A DNA stretch of 7,845 nt. Origin: Actinomycetota bacterium. GTDB lineage: Bacteria; Actinomycetota; CADDZG01; JAHWKV01. Made by a program: the position numbers and the translations under genes. Position 1 is the stretch's first letter; each line of letters begins with the position of its first letter. Below are positions 1 through 6,290 of the stretch, in pieces. Under the pieces are notes generated by a model. It was not told where the DNA came from and searched no databases. It worked only from the letters and a program-made list of their open reading frames with translations. The stretch lies in assembly GCA_019347725.1 (NCBI GenBank), contig JAHWKV010000035.1:1-7845 (forward strand). Direction: 5' to 3'.

Positions 1-775
1 TGGTGTCCTGATACTCGTCGAGCAGGATCGCCGGGTACCTAGCCCTCAACTCGCTCGCCACCGAGGGCCACGTCTCCAGCACCTGGACCGCCTTGGTCAC
101 CTGGTCCCCGTAATCCATGCACCGGCGCAACTTCTTGAGATGCTGGTAAGCCTGAACTACCGCACAAAGCTCGATGCGCCGGGCGGAGCAGGTGAGCACT
201 TCCTTCTCGTAGGCCGCCTCGCGCTGCAACACCCGGCGGTCCTCCTCGGCGACTTCCTGCGGTGCGACGAAGTTGTTGGCGCACTGGTCGGCGAGACTCA
301 ACGCACTTCGTGTAATCGAGGCCACCGAGCGCGAGTCGATGGCCTCGAATGCGGGGACGTCATCTAAGGATTCGCCCACCAGCTGCCAGGCTTGGGCCTG
401 CGAAAGCAATGCGGAGTCCGGATCGAACCCGATGCGCAGACCGTGTTCACGAACCAGCCGGTCCGCAAACGCGTTGTACGTTGACACGGTGGGACGGTCT
501 TCGGGTGACGGATCCATCTGACTGAAGGCGACGTCGATGCGCTCCTCGAGCTCATTAGCCGCTTTGTTGGTGAAAGTGAGCCCAAGGATCTGCGCCGGCC
601 GGGCAAGGCCCTGCTCGACCATCCACACCATGCGGGCCGCCATGATCGCGGTCTTTCCGCTGCCGGCGCCGGCGATAATTGCCTGGGGCTCAGGTAGGCC
701 GGCGATCGCCTTCCACTGCTCGGCGGTGGGTTCGTTGGCCCGCATGCACGCCCTGACCGCGGCGGAGGCGTTCAC
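1..775 (-). CDS. adnB: AdnB-like UvrD/Rep-family helicase, N-terminal part (runs off window)
   Basis: This is the first 258 codons of a superfamily 1A DNA helicase; the rest lies beyond base 1. Read from the GTG at 775-773, it shows a Q-motif region (EPTAEQWKAI, residues 15-24), a Walker A AGAGSGKT (35-42), motif Ia LTFTNKAANELEERI, motif Ib STYNAFADRL and, at the window edge, an intact Walker B LLDEYQDT (251-258). The GTG overlaps the TGA of the upstream helicase-nuclease gene by four bases (GTGA), and GGAAGGGG lies 10 bases before it, so the two are almost certainly translated together. In mycobacteria adnA followed by adnB encodes the AdnAB motor-nuclease that resects double-strand breaks, with AdnB as lead motor. 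The order and the intact ATPase motifs fit AdnB. The C-terminal nuclease domain expected for AdnB cannot be seen here. A stand-alone UvrD-like helicase is the alternative. Confidence 0.85.
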   Translation of the reverse strand, partial: MNASAAVRACMRANEPTAEQWKAIAGLPEPQAIIAGAGSGKTAIMAARMVWMVEQGLARPAQILGLTFTNKAANELEERIDVAFSQMDPSPEDRPTVSTYNAFADRLVREHGLRIGFDPDSALLSQAQAWQLVGESLDDVPAFEAIDSRSVASITRSALSLADQCANNFVAPQEVAEEDRRVLQREAAYEKEVLTCSARRIELCAVVQAYQHLKKLRRCMDYGDQVTKAVQVLETWPSVASELRARYPAILLDEYQDT

Positions 776-3663
776 TCGACACTCGCCCCTTCCGGATACA
801 GCGGACACAAGGGTTTCATCTTGCAGAAGAAGCAGCCGGCGTCTGGGTTGGGTGCAAATTCCTCAGCCTTGACCGAGGCAATGATCTGCGGAAGCTTGTC
901 GATGACGCTGTAAGCGTCCTCAGCGTTTTGACTGAGCACCTTATGCCTACCGTCCCGGTCATAGGCGCCGGGATATACCAACCGAGCCACCATCGCCTCG
1001 CCCATATCGGCAATCTCGGGGACCTCCCGAGCGGCCAGGTGATAGATAGCCAGCTGCAGTGAACTTTGGGCCTCCTTGAAGCTGGGCGCCCACTTGGCGG
1101 TCTTGTAGTCGGTCAGCTTACGAGTCCGGTTCTTACGATCGATCCGATCGATACGCCCTCGCAGTACTGCGCCTGCGTACTCGAATTCAAAGAACCTTTC
1201 CGCCTCGACATTGGTGGCGCCTGCCTCGTACCTCCAAAAGACCTCGAGCATGCGCATACCATCACGGTAAAACTGCCGGCTGATGGTGGAGTTGGGAAAG
1301 ACGCCCGGATCAAACAACCGCTCGTACTCGCTCTGTAGCTGCTCAGGGTCGCTGATAGCATCCTCGTGGACCGCCTGGAACAGTGCGTGAATCCACGTGC
1401 CAAACTTCATCGAGTAGGTTGATGCGGGATCGAGCCCCAGGACCGATTGCAGCACGTATTGCAACCCGCAGTTCTCGTAAGCGCTAAGGCGCGAGTACGA
1501 GGTGCGCAGCTCGCCGGAGACTACGGGCGTCGCGGCCTCGGTCCACTCCGGCTGCCCGTACCAGTAGCTGGGATCGGTGCCGGGCATCTCGGCCAGGGCC
1601 AAGACCGCAGCCACCTTCTCCTGCGCTGCGGATTCGTCGTCCGCCAGGCACCGGCGAAGGCGGGCTCTGTGCTCGCTCAAGGTCAGCGGGGGTAGGTCGG
1701 TCAGATCCGAGTCGACAGGGCCCTGGCCGGCCAGCTCAAAAAGAAACCGGCTGGGCCTCGGCTTGGCGCCTGCGTGAGGTGAAGCGGTGAAAACCACTCT
1801 GGAACGGGCCCGGCTGGCCGCCACATAGAAAGTCCGCCGATCCTCGGCTATAGCCTCCAACTCCCGGTCCACAACGCTTGGGGTCTCAAGAGCGTAGGTA
1901 TCGAAGGTCCCTTTGCCGCGGCGACGCTTGGGAATCCATGCGTCAAGGCAGCCGGCCACCATCACCACCTCCCACTCGCGGCCCTTGGCCCCGTGGAACG
2001 TACTGATACAGACACCGTCGCGCCTTTGGGCGCCGGGGGGCAGCCACGCATCCGCGCCGAAATCGGCCCCTGCCGCCTCGTTCATATACTCCACGACCGA
2101 TCCGCTTCCCGAGCGTCGCTCCACGAACCGGCTCAGTGCGTGGCTGAAAGCGACGAGCGCATCGATCGAGGCGTTGGATGGATCGTCGGAGTCGGCAAGA
2201 GCTTTCGCCTCAAGCTCCCGGTAATAATCGGAGGCCGAGTACACCTGGAAAAAACACTCGTCGGCTCGGTCCTGGTGAGCAACCACCAGCTCCGTCAGCT
2301 TGGCCAGCTCCGCGGCTGCAGGTAACTCCAGCGCCGCCTCCAGCAGGCTCTTGCCGGTCCGCCAGGCCTCGCGCTCCAACTCCCGCCGTCCCGCCAGGTC
2401 CATTCCCACCAACGGTCCGGTGAGCAATCTGGCCAGGCTCCGCGTGTGGCCGCCGACCCCCAACGCCACATGCGCCAGGTCAAGGAAGCACTTGACCGCC
2501 GGCTCCTGCGCCAAGGGATGGTCTCCCTGTAGGGGCTGGTAGGGAATATCGCACAGCTCGAGCGATCTCTGCAGCGGGCCAAGAAGGTAACGGGGCTGTG
2601 ATATCAACACCGCCAGCTCAGGCCAGGGCACTCCGTCGATTACGTGCGTCCGGCGTAGCTCGTGGGCAATGGCGGCCACCTCGTCGACCATTGAACAGTA
2701 CTGCCGGCACTCGTAGTCCGTACGGTGCCGCGCATCCACGGTGGCCCGATGCGCCGAACTGGTGTCGTTGTGACGTATCAAATCATTGAGTGCACCCGCC
2801 AGGGGAGCTCCGATACGCTGGTTGTTCTCCAGGACCTCGACCTCCGAGGGGCCGAACCACTGCTCAAAGCCAAAAACCCAGTCCGGCTGAGCTCCCCGAA
2901 ACGACTCCATCCCCGAGTCCGGGTCCGCTGCGAGGGCCAACTGAGAGGTCTCCAGACGGGAAAGCATCCTTAACTGGGCTCGGCTGAGTTCCTGAGCGTC
3001 GTCCACCAGCACATGGGGAAATCGGTGCCGCAAGTCGCGCCAAACTCCGGCGTCGTCCTCCAGCAACCGCGAAGCGCCGGAGATCAACTGCGCATAGTCG
3101 ACCCGGGCACGTTCCAGCAGATGCTGCCGATAGATGTCGACAAAGCGGACCACCTCCGCCCAATCGGGATACGCGGCCGCAATCTCATCGAGCTGATCTT
3201 TCGGTATTAGCTGCTGCTCCACGCGCAGGCAAAAGTCGGTTACCTCGTCGGCAAACGCTCGGTCTTTAAGTCGTTCTCCCCACACCGGCCAGCGGGCGGG
3301 ATCCTGCGCACGCAACAGCTCATAAACGGTCCCCCACTGCTCGGCTGCGGTCAGCAGCACGGGCATCCGGGCGAACCCCAAACGCGGGTAAAACCGCGTA
3401 ACCAGGTGATAGGCGAGCCCGTGCCAGGTATAGACGGGAACCTCAACCGTCGCCTGATGCGGAAGTTGTCGAGCCAGCCGCTCGCGGGCGCCTACCGCGT
3501 AGGTTCGGCTGCTGCACAAAAACAGGACCTGATGAGGAGCGGCGCCGTTCGAGGACAGGCCCAGATAGCGCTGCTCCATTAGATGGGTTTTACCCGTACC
3601 GGGTCCGCCCAACACCAGCAGCGGACCTCCCCTGTGGTGCACGGCACGTTGCGCTGAGCTCAT
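772..3663 (-). CDS. adnA: AdnA-like helicase-nuclease (UvrD-like motor fused to PD-(D/E)XK nuclease)
   Basis: This 963-residue protein has an SF1A helicase core and a RecB/AddB-type nuclease tail, matching AdnA of the actinobacterial AdnAB break-resection complex (about 1050 residues in mycobacteria). Helicase signs are Walker A GGPGTGKT (19-26), motif Ib VYTWHGLAYHL, motif II VDDAQE (D221, D222), FRGA of motif III, ENNQR of motif IV, STFHGAKGREWE (about 552-563) and YVAASRAR of motif VI. The nuclease shows GTWIHALFQ (H759), RGRIDRID (D839), DYKT (D852, K854) and QLAIYHLA. Cys732, Cys944, Cys947 and Cys953 form the C...CxxCx5C pattern of Fe-S nucleases such as AddB. Motif II is DD rather than DE and motif III lacks the usual Gln, consistent with a weak motor beside an intact AdnB. 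The ATG at 3663 is the only start: an in-frame TGA lies 12 bases upstream. The nearest purine-rich stretch, GAAAGG, is rather far away (14 bases). Confidence 0.88.
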   Translation of the reverse strand: MSSAQRAVHHRGGPLLVLGGPGTGKTHLMEQRYLGLSSNGAAPHQVLFLCSSRTYAVGARERLARQLPHQATVEVPVYTWHGLAYHLVTRFYPRLGFARMPVLLTAAEQWGTVYELLRAQDPARWPVWGERLKDRAFADEVTDFCLRVEQQLIPKDQLDEIAAAYPDWAEVVRFVDIYRQHLLERARVDYAQLISGASRLLEDDAGVWRDLRHRFPHVLVDDAQELSRAQLRMLSRLETSQLALAADPDSGMESFRGAQPDWVFGFEQWFGPSEVEVLENNQRIGAPLAGALNDLIRHNDTSSAHRATVDARHRTDYECRQYCSMVDEVAAIAHELRRTHVIDGVPWPELAVLISQPRYLLGPLQRSLELCDIPYQPLQGDHPLAQEPAVKCFLDLAHVALGVGGHTRSLARLLTGPLVGMDLAGRRELEREAWRTGKSLLEAALELPAAAELAKLTELVVAHQDRADECFFQVYSASDYYRELEAKALADSDDPSNASIDALVAFSHALSRFVERRSGSGSVVEYMNEAAGADFGADAWLPPGAQRRDGVCISTFHGAKGREWEVVMVAGCLDAWIPKRRRGKGTFDTYALETPSVVDRELEAIAEDRRTFYVAASRARSRVVFTASPHAGAKPRPSRFLFELAGQGPVDSDLTDLPPLTLSEHRARLRRCLADDESAAQEKVAAVLALAEMPGTDPSYWYGQPEWTEAATPVVSGELRTSYSRLSAYENCGLQYVLQSVLGLDPASTYSMKFGTWIHALFQAVHEDAISDPEQLQSEYERLFDPGVFPNSTISRQFYRDGMRMLEVFWRYEAGATNVEAERFFEFEYAGAVLRGRIDRIDRKNRTRKLTDYKTAKWAPSFKEAQSSLQLAIYHLAAREVPEIADMGEAMVARLVYPGAYDRDGRHKVLSQNAEDAYSVIDKLPQIIASVKAEEFAPNPDAGCFFCKMKPLCPLYPEGASVE

Positions 3664-3804
3664 CGCGTGACGTCATACCTTTCGAACACAGGATTCTCCC
3701 CGCAGCGCATCGATACATAGGTGGGGGAAGTTCTGAAAGCCCGGCTTGCGTCCGGCGGCCACCAGCTTAGTACACCCGGCGCCCGCTTCGAATTCCGTAG
3801 GCCC

Positions 3805-4173
3805 TCAACCCTGTGGCGGCAACTTCAACTCCTGTCCCGGAAACAGCTGCGCGGTGCTCAATCCATTCAAACGTCGGATTTGGTCGACAACCGCACGCGG
3901 ATCGATACGCTCCGAAGCGTGCAAGCGGGCTACGTCCCAAAGCGTGTCTCCCTGCCGCACTACATGGGTGACATCCTGCGGGTCCGGCGAGGTGACGGCC
4001 AACAGCCGGGGCGCCCATACAACGGACAGTGCCATCGACGCCACGATCGCCAAGACCACGACTCGACGTTGACCGGCACGCCAGCGTCCCGGTCGGCGCG
4101 GGGCCGGCGCGTCGGGGCCAGCCGAGCCCACCGGGACGAGCGGATTGCTTGACTTCGAACATACGTTCTGCAT
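3805..4173 (-). CDS. LysM-domain membrane protein divergent from lexA (YneA/Rv2719c-like SOS division inhibitor)
   Basis: The 122-residue product has a basic, Pro-rich N-terminus (1-37), one membrane segment (about 38-60, VVVLAIVASMALSVVW) and one LysM domain (about 70-119: HVVRQGDTLWDVA, then IRRLNGL and LFPGQELKLP). This predicts an anchored protein with its peptidoglycan-binding domain outside the membrane. Small proteins of this build encoded divergently from lexA include B. subtilis YneA and M. tuberculosis Rv2719c, both DNA-damage inducible and linked to blocked septation or wall remodelling; C. glutamicum DivS occupies a similar position. I infer the same role here from position and architecture. 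The ATG at 4173 has no Shine-Dalgarno sequence, but a TTGACT-N17-TACAGT promoter places the transcript start at about 4175, so translation is probably leaderless. One LexA box lies in the promoter spacer and another overlaps codons 2-7. adnA follows 141 bases downstream on the same strand. Confidence 0.85.
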   Translation of the reverse strand: MQNVCSKSSNPLVPVGSAGPDAPAPRRPGRWRAGQRRVVVLAIVASMALSVVWAPRLLAVTSPDPQDVTHVVRQGDTLWDVARLHASERIDPRAVVDQIRRLNGLSTAQLFPGQELKLPPQG

Positions 4174-4176
4174 AAT
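4149..4176 (+). promoter_or_regulatory. Candidate lexA promoter (TTGACT-N16-CATAAT)
   Basis: TTGACT (4149-4154) and CATAAT (4171-4176) match TTGACA and TATAAT at five of six positions each, with a 16-base spacer that is exactly the first LexA box. Transcription would start near 4183, giving lexA a leader of about 126 bases. Overlap with the LysM promoter means RNA polymerase could occupy only one of them at a time. An alternative lexA -10 is GATAAT at 4211-4216, but it lacks a good -35. Confidence 0.55.
4155..4170. promoter_or_regulatory. LexA (SOS) box 1
   Basis: TCGAACATACGTTCTG fits the Gram-positive/actinobacterial LexA operator TCGAAC-N4-GTTCGA at 10 of 12 fixed positions. It fills the spacer of the plus-strand promoter and lies just downstream of the predicted LysM transcript start, over codons 2-7, so a bound LexA could block both directions. 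Confidence 0.85.
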
Positions 4177-4181
4177 TCAGT

Positions 4182-4210
4182 ACTGTAGCCAGAACGTTTG
4201 TTCGAGTCAA
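4182..4210 (-). promoter_or_regulatory. Promoter of the LysM gene (TTGACT-N17-TACAGT)
   Basis: On the minus strand TTGACT (4210-4205) is followed after exactly 17 bases by TACAGT (4187-4182). The predicted start is about 4175, only about two bases before the ATG at 4173. LexA box 2 fills the spacer, which is the expected layout for SOS repression. Confidence 0.65.
4190..4205. promoter_or_regulatory. LexA (SOS) box 2
   Basis: CAGAACGTTTGTTCGA has a perfect right half (GTTCGA) and four of six bases in the left half (CAGAAC versus TCGAAC). It lies between the -35 and -10 of the LysM promoter. It is a near copy, in inverted orientation, of box 1. Confidence 0.8.
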
Positions 4211-4228
4211 GATAATATGGCAAAAGAC

Positions 4229-4244
4229 TCGAACATACGTTTGT
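4229..4244. promoter_or_regulatory. LexA (SOS) box 3
   Basis: TCGAACATACGTTTGT has a perfect left half and a weaker right half (GTTTGT). The preceding GAC makes it a same-direction partial copy of the box 1 module. It lies 65 bases upstream of the lexA start, inside the predicted lexA leader or next to a second lexA promoter, and is probably an autorepression site. Confidence 0.75.
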
Positions 4245-4293
4245 ATAGAAATAACCGATCAAATAGGATCACGGCGCGGCACCGACTCACACT

Positions 4294-4301
4294 AAAGGTG
4301 G
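4294..4301 (+). promoter_or_regulatory. Shine-Dalgarno sequence of lexA
   Basis: AAAGGTGG ends seven bases before the ATG at 4309. It fixes the lexA start and contrasts with the absence of any such site before the divergent LysM gene. Confidence 0.7.
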
Positions 4302-4308
4302 CTTTGAT

Positions 4309-4962
4309 ATGGACGGATCGGACCTGACCGAAAGACAAAGAGCTGTACTCGACTTCATAGTAGAAACCGTAGAGACACGCGGCTTCCCGCCCGCGGTGCG
4401 CGAGATCTGCGAGGCAGTCGGACTCAGCTCCCCGAGCACGGTCCACGCCCACCTTGGAAGCCTCGAGGACAGGGGGTACCTGCGCCGGGATCCTTCCAAG
4501 CCCCGCGCAATTGAGGTCAAGTGGCACCGTTCCGCCCCTGCCGCCGAGCCGTCTCCGGCAATCGATCCCCGGGTCAGCCAGCTGCCTATCTACGGCAGCA
4601 TCGCCGCAGGTCCCACGTCACTTGCGGAGCAAAACCTGGAGGGCACGCTCCCCTTCCCAAACGACTTCATCTCCTCAGAAGCGCACTTCGTTTTGTCGGT
4701 AAAGGGTGAGAGCATGATCGACGCCGGTATCCTTGACGGCGATCTTGTTGTGATCCGAGTGCAGCCCGATGCATCCAACGGGGACATCGTTGCAGCTCAA
4801 GTAACTGGGGAGACCGGAGAAGCTGAAGCTACGATCAAGCAGCTACGGCGCGAGGGGGGCACCGTCATGCTCGTTCCCGCCAACGCGACCATGCAACCCT
4901 TCGCAGCCCCCGAGGACACCAAAATCCTCGGCAAAGCGGTCGCCATCCTACGAAGGCTCTAG
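4309..4962 (+). CDS. lexA: LexA, SOS-response transcriptional repressor and self-cleaving protease
   Basis: This 217-residue protein has both LexA domains complete. The N-terminal winged helix (about 6-70) reads LTERQRAVLDFI ... FPPAVREICEAVGLSSPSTVHAHLGSLEDRGYLRR ... PRAIEV. After a short linker comes the S24 peptidase fold: scissile Ala100-Gly101 in GSIAAG, nucleophile Ser135 in VKGESM and general base Lys177 in EATIKQLRREGG. All catalytic residues are present, so RecA-stimulated self-cleavage should work. LexA represses damage-response genes until RecA filaments trigger this cleavage. The ATG at 4309 has a clear Shine-Dalgarno sequence and gives a length close to B. subtilis LexA (205) and E. 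coli LexA (202). Three LexA boxes lie upstream, so it is very probably autoregulated. The next plus-strand gene begins within a few bases of its TAG stop. Confidence 0.97.
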   Translation: MDGSDLTERQRAVLDFIVETVETRGFPPAVREICEAVGLSSPSTVHAHLGSLEDRGYLRRDPSKPRAIEVKWHRSAPAAEPSPAIDPRVSQLPIYGSIAAGPTSLAEQNLEGTLPFPNDFISSEAHFVLSVKGESMIDAGILDGDLVVIRVQPDASNGDIVAAQVTGETGEAEATIKQLRREGGTVMLVPANATMQPFAAPEDTKILGKAVAILRRL

Positions 4963-4963
4963 G

Positions 4964-6241
4964 TTTGCCCGCCTAACAGTACTGGCCCTATGCCTGCTGC
5001 TGATAGGAGCAGGCTGCTCGGTACGCCCGGGCGTGGGCACCGGGTCCTCCCCTGCCGTCTCCGACGATATCCAGCAATTCTTGGACCGCCGAGCCGAGCT
5101 GCTAAGCGCCGGGGACATCGAGGGATACCTCGCACCGGTAGCCCCTGCAGCGCTGGAACTGGAAGGCCCCATAGCCACCGGCGCAGCGACCGTGCCCCTA
5201 GCCGACATCAGCTTCAACGTTTCAAGAGGCTCCGGGGAAACGGCAGACTCGCTGAGCGGAAGGAGAGTCGATCTCAGCTACACCTACGAGGGGCTGCCCG
5301 CCGACAACACATTTCGACTGTCGATCCAGTACGACTTTGCCAGGGACGACGCCTCCTGGACGATCGAGGCCGCAACGCTGCGGCGAGACTCGAGGCTGCC
5401 GGTATGGGCCACCGGAGCAGTGCTTTTTGAGCGCTCCGACCACTTCTTGGCCCTCTTCCGGCCCGATATTGACTCCCCCGGTCGCGTTATGGCCGACGCA
5501 GAGCAAGCGCGTGCGCAGCTCGGGGAAAAGGTGCCGTTTCCGTTGGAAAACACCTACCTACTGTTAATAGCCGGCGACGAGGAACAATATCGACAGATGG
5601 CCGGAACGACCTTGGGACCGACCTCGCCTATAGCGCAGGTGGAGACGTCTTATGAGGTAACTCCCGACAACATCCGGGTCCTGGCCCGTCAGATGGTGAT
5701 CAACCGGCAGAAGTTGTACGAGAACGGGCAGAGCCTGGAAACCTTACGCCACGAGCTGGGTCACTTCCTGCTGGCCAACGTCACCAGGCCGTTCACTCCC
5801 GCCTGGGTGAGCGAAGCCGCAGCCATGTATCTTGCGGGCACCAGGACCGTATCGATCTGGCGGGATGGGGTGGCAGGGTCCAAGTTTGCCGATGTAACCA
5901 TCGACCGTCTGACCCGGGCCTCCAGCTTGGGTGAGCACGGCACCAACCAGGAGGGAACTTCCCTCGAGTATGCGTACTCGGCCGCAGCCGCCTGGTACCT
6001 CATAGAGACCTACGGAGCGGATCAGTTTTGGGACTTCTATGCGTCCTATGCGCAGCTACCCGCCGACGAGCTGTACGACAGGCTGCCCGAGACCGTGCCC
6101 GGTCTGGACGGGCGACCACCGGCCGATGCGCCGATTGAACAGCTGGCGGTAGAGACGACGATCGATGCTTTGGACCGGTTCTACGACCTGACCCCGAACC
6201 AGCTCGATGTGCGGATCACGGGCTGGATGGCCCGTCAGTAA
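4964..6241 (+). CDS. Lipoprotein-like zinc metallopeptidase (gluzincin, peptidase-MA type), start unresolved
   Basis: From the first canonical in-frame start, GTG 5033, the product is 402 residues. The zinc site is HELGH (240-244, RHELGHFLLANV), followed by WVSEAAAMYLAG whose Glu261 is a plausible third ligand, 17 residues on. This HExxH...E layout is that of peptidase-MA-like gluzincins. The first 150 or so residues before it (DDIQQFLDRRAELLSAGDIEGYL onward) may be an NTF2/SnoaL-like domain; that is a weak guess. Upstream of GTG 5033 the same frame is open and encodes a lipoprotein signal: RLTVLALCLLLIGAGC, lipid-acceptor Cys at 5015-5017. No ATG, GTG or TTG precedes it in frame back to the TAA at 4802-4804. 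So either the start is non-standard or one base is missing. I place the left edge at codon 4964 as open frame, not as a proven start. It is likely cotranscribed with lexA; the substrate is unknown. Confidence 0.8.
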   Translation, partial: FARLTVLALCLLLIGAGCSVRPGVGTGSSPAVSDDIQQFLDRRAELLSAGDIEGYLAPVAPAALELEGPIATGAATVPLADISFNVSRGSGETADSLSGRRVDLSYTYEGLPADNTFRLSIQYDFARDDASWTIEAATLRRDSRLPVWATGAVLFERSDHFLALFRPDIDSPGRVMADAEQARAQLGEKVPFPLENTYLLLIAGDEEQYRQMAGTTLGPTSPIAQVETSYEVTPDNIRVLARQMVINRQKLYENGQSLETLRHELGHFLLANVTRPFTPAWVSEAAAMYLAGTRTVSIWRDGVAGSKFADVTIDRLTRASSLGEHGTNQEGTSLEYAYSAAAAWYLIETYGADQFWDFYASYAQLPADELYDRLPETVPGLDGRPPADAPIEQLAVETTIDALDRFYDLTPNQLDVRITGWMARQ

Positions 6242-6264
6242 CTCCTAAAGCTCCGCCCGGCTAG

Positions 6265-6284
6265 GGCCCCTACGGGTTAGGGCC
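6265..6284. terminator. Hairpin between convergent genes, possible bidirectional terminator
   Basis: GGCCCCTA (6265-6272) pairs with TAGGGCC (6278-6284) around the loop CGGGT, with one bulged C. It lies in the 49-base gap between two convergent stop codons. No T-tract follows on either strand, so it is a weak or non-classical terminator. Confidence 0.45.
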
Positions 6285-6290
6285 GGGGTG

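Noticed and set aside
3682..3697. TCGAAC half-site upstream of adnA resembling a fourth LexA box
   Set aside because: Only the left half matches; the right half (GATTCT) does not resemble GTTCGA, so it is not supported as an operator without binding data.
3721..4152. 143-codon plus-strand frame opposite the LysM gene
   Set aside because: Its composition is shadow-like; the minus strand encodes a clear TM segment and LysM domain there.
4211..4249. Additional -10-like elements GATAAT (4211-4216) and TATAGA (4244-4249) for lexA
   Set aside because: Neither has an acceptable -35 at 16-18 bases, so they are kept only as alternatives to the 4149-4176 promoter.
4990..5430. ATG-started 146-codon plus-strand frame just after lexA
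   Set aside because: It is Arg/Pro-rich with no motifs and overlaps the peptidase frame, which carries HELGH and a signal peptide; this is an out-of-frame shadow.
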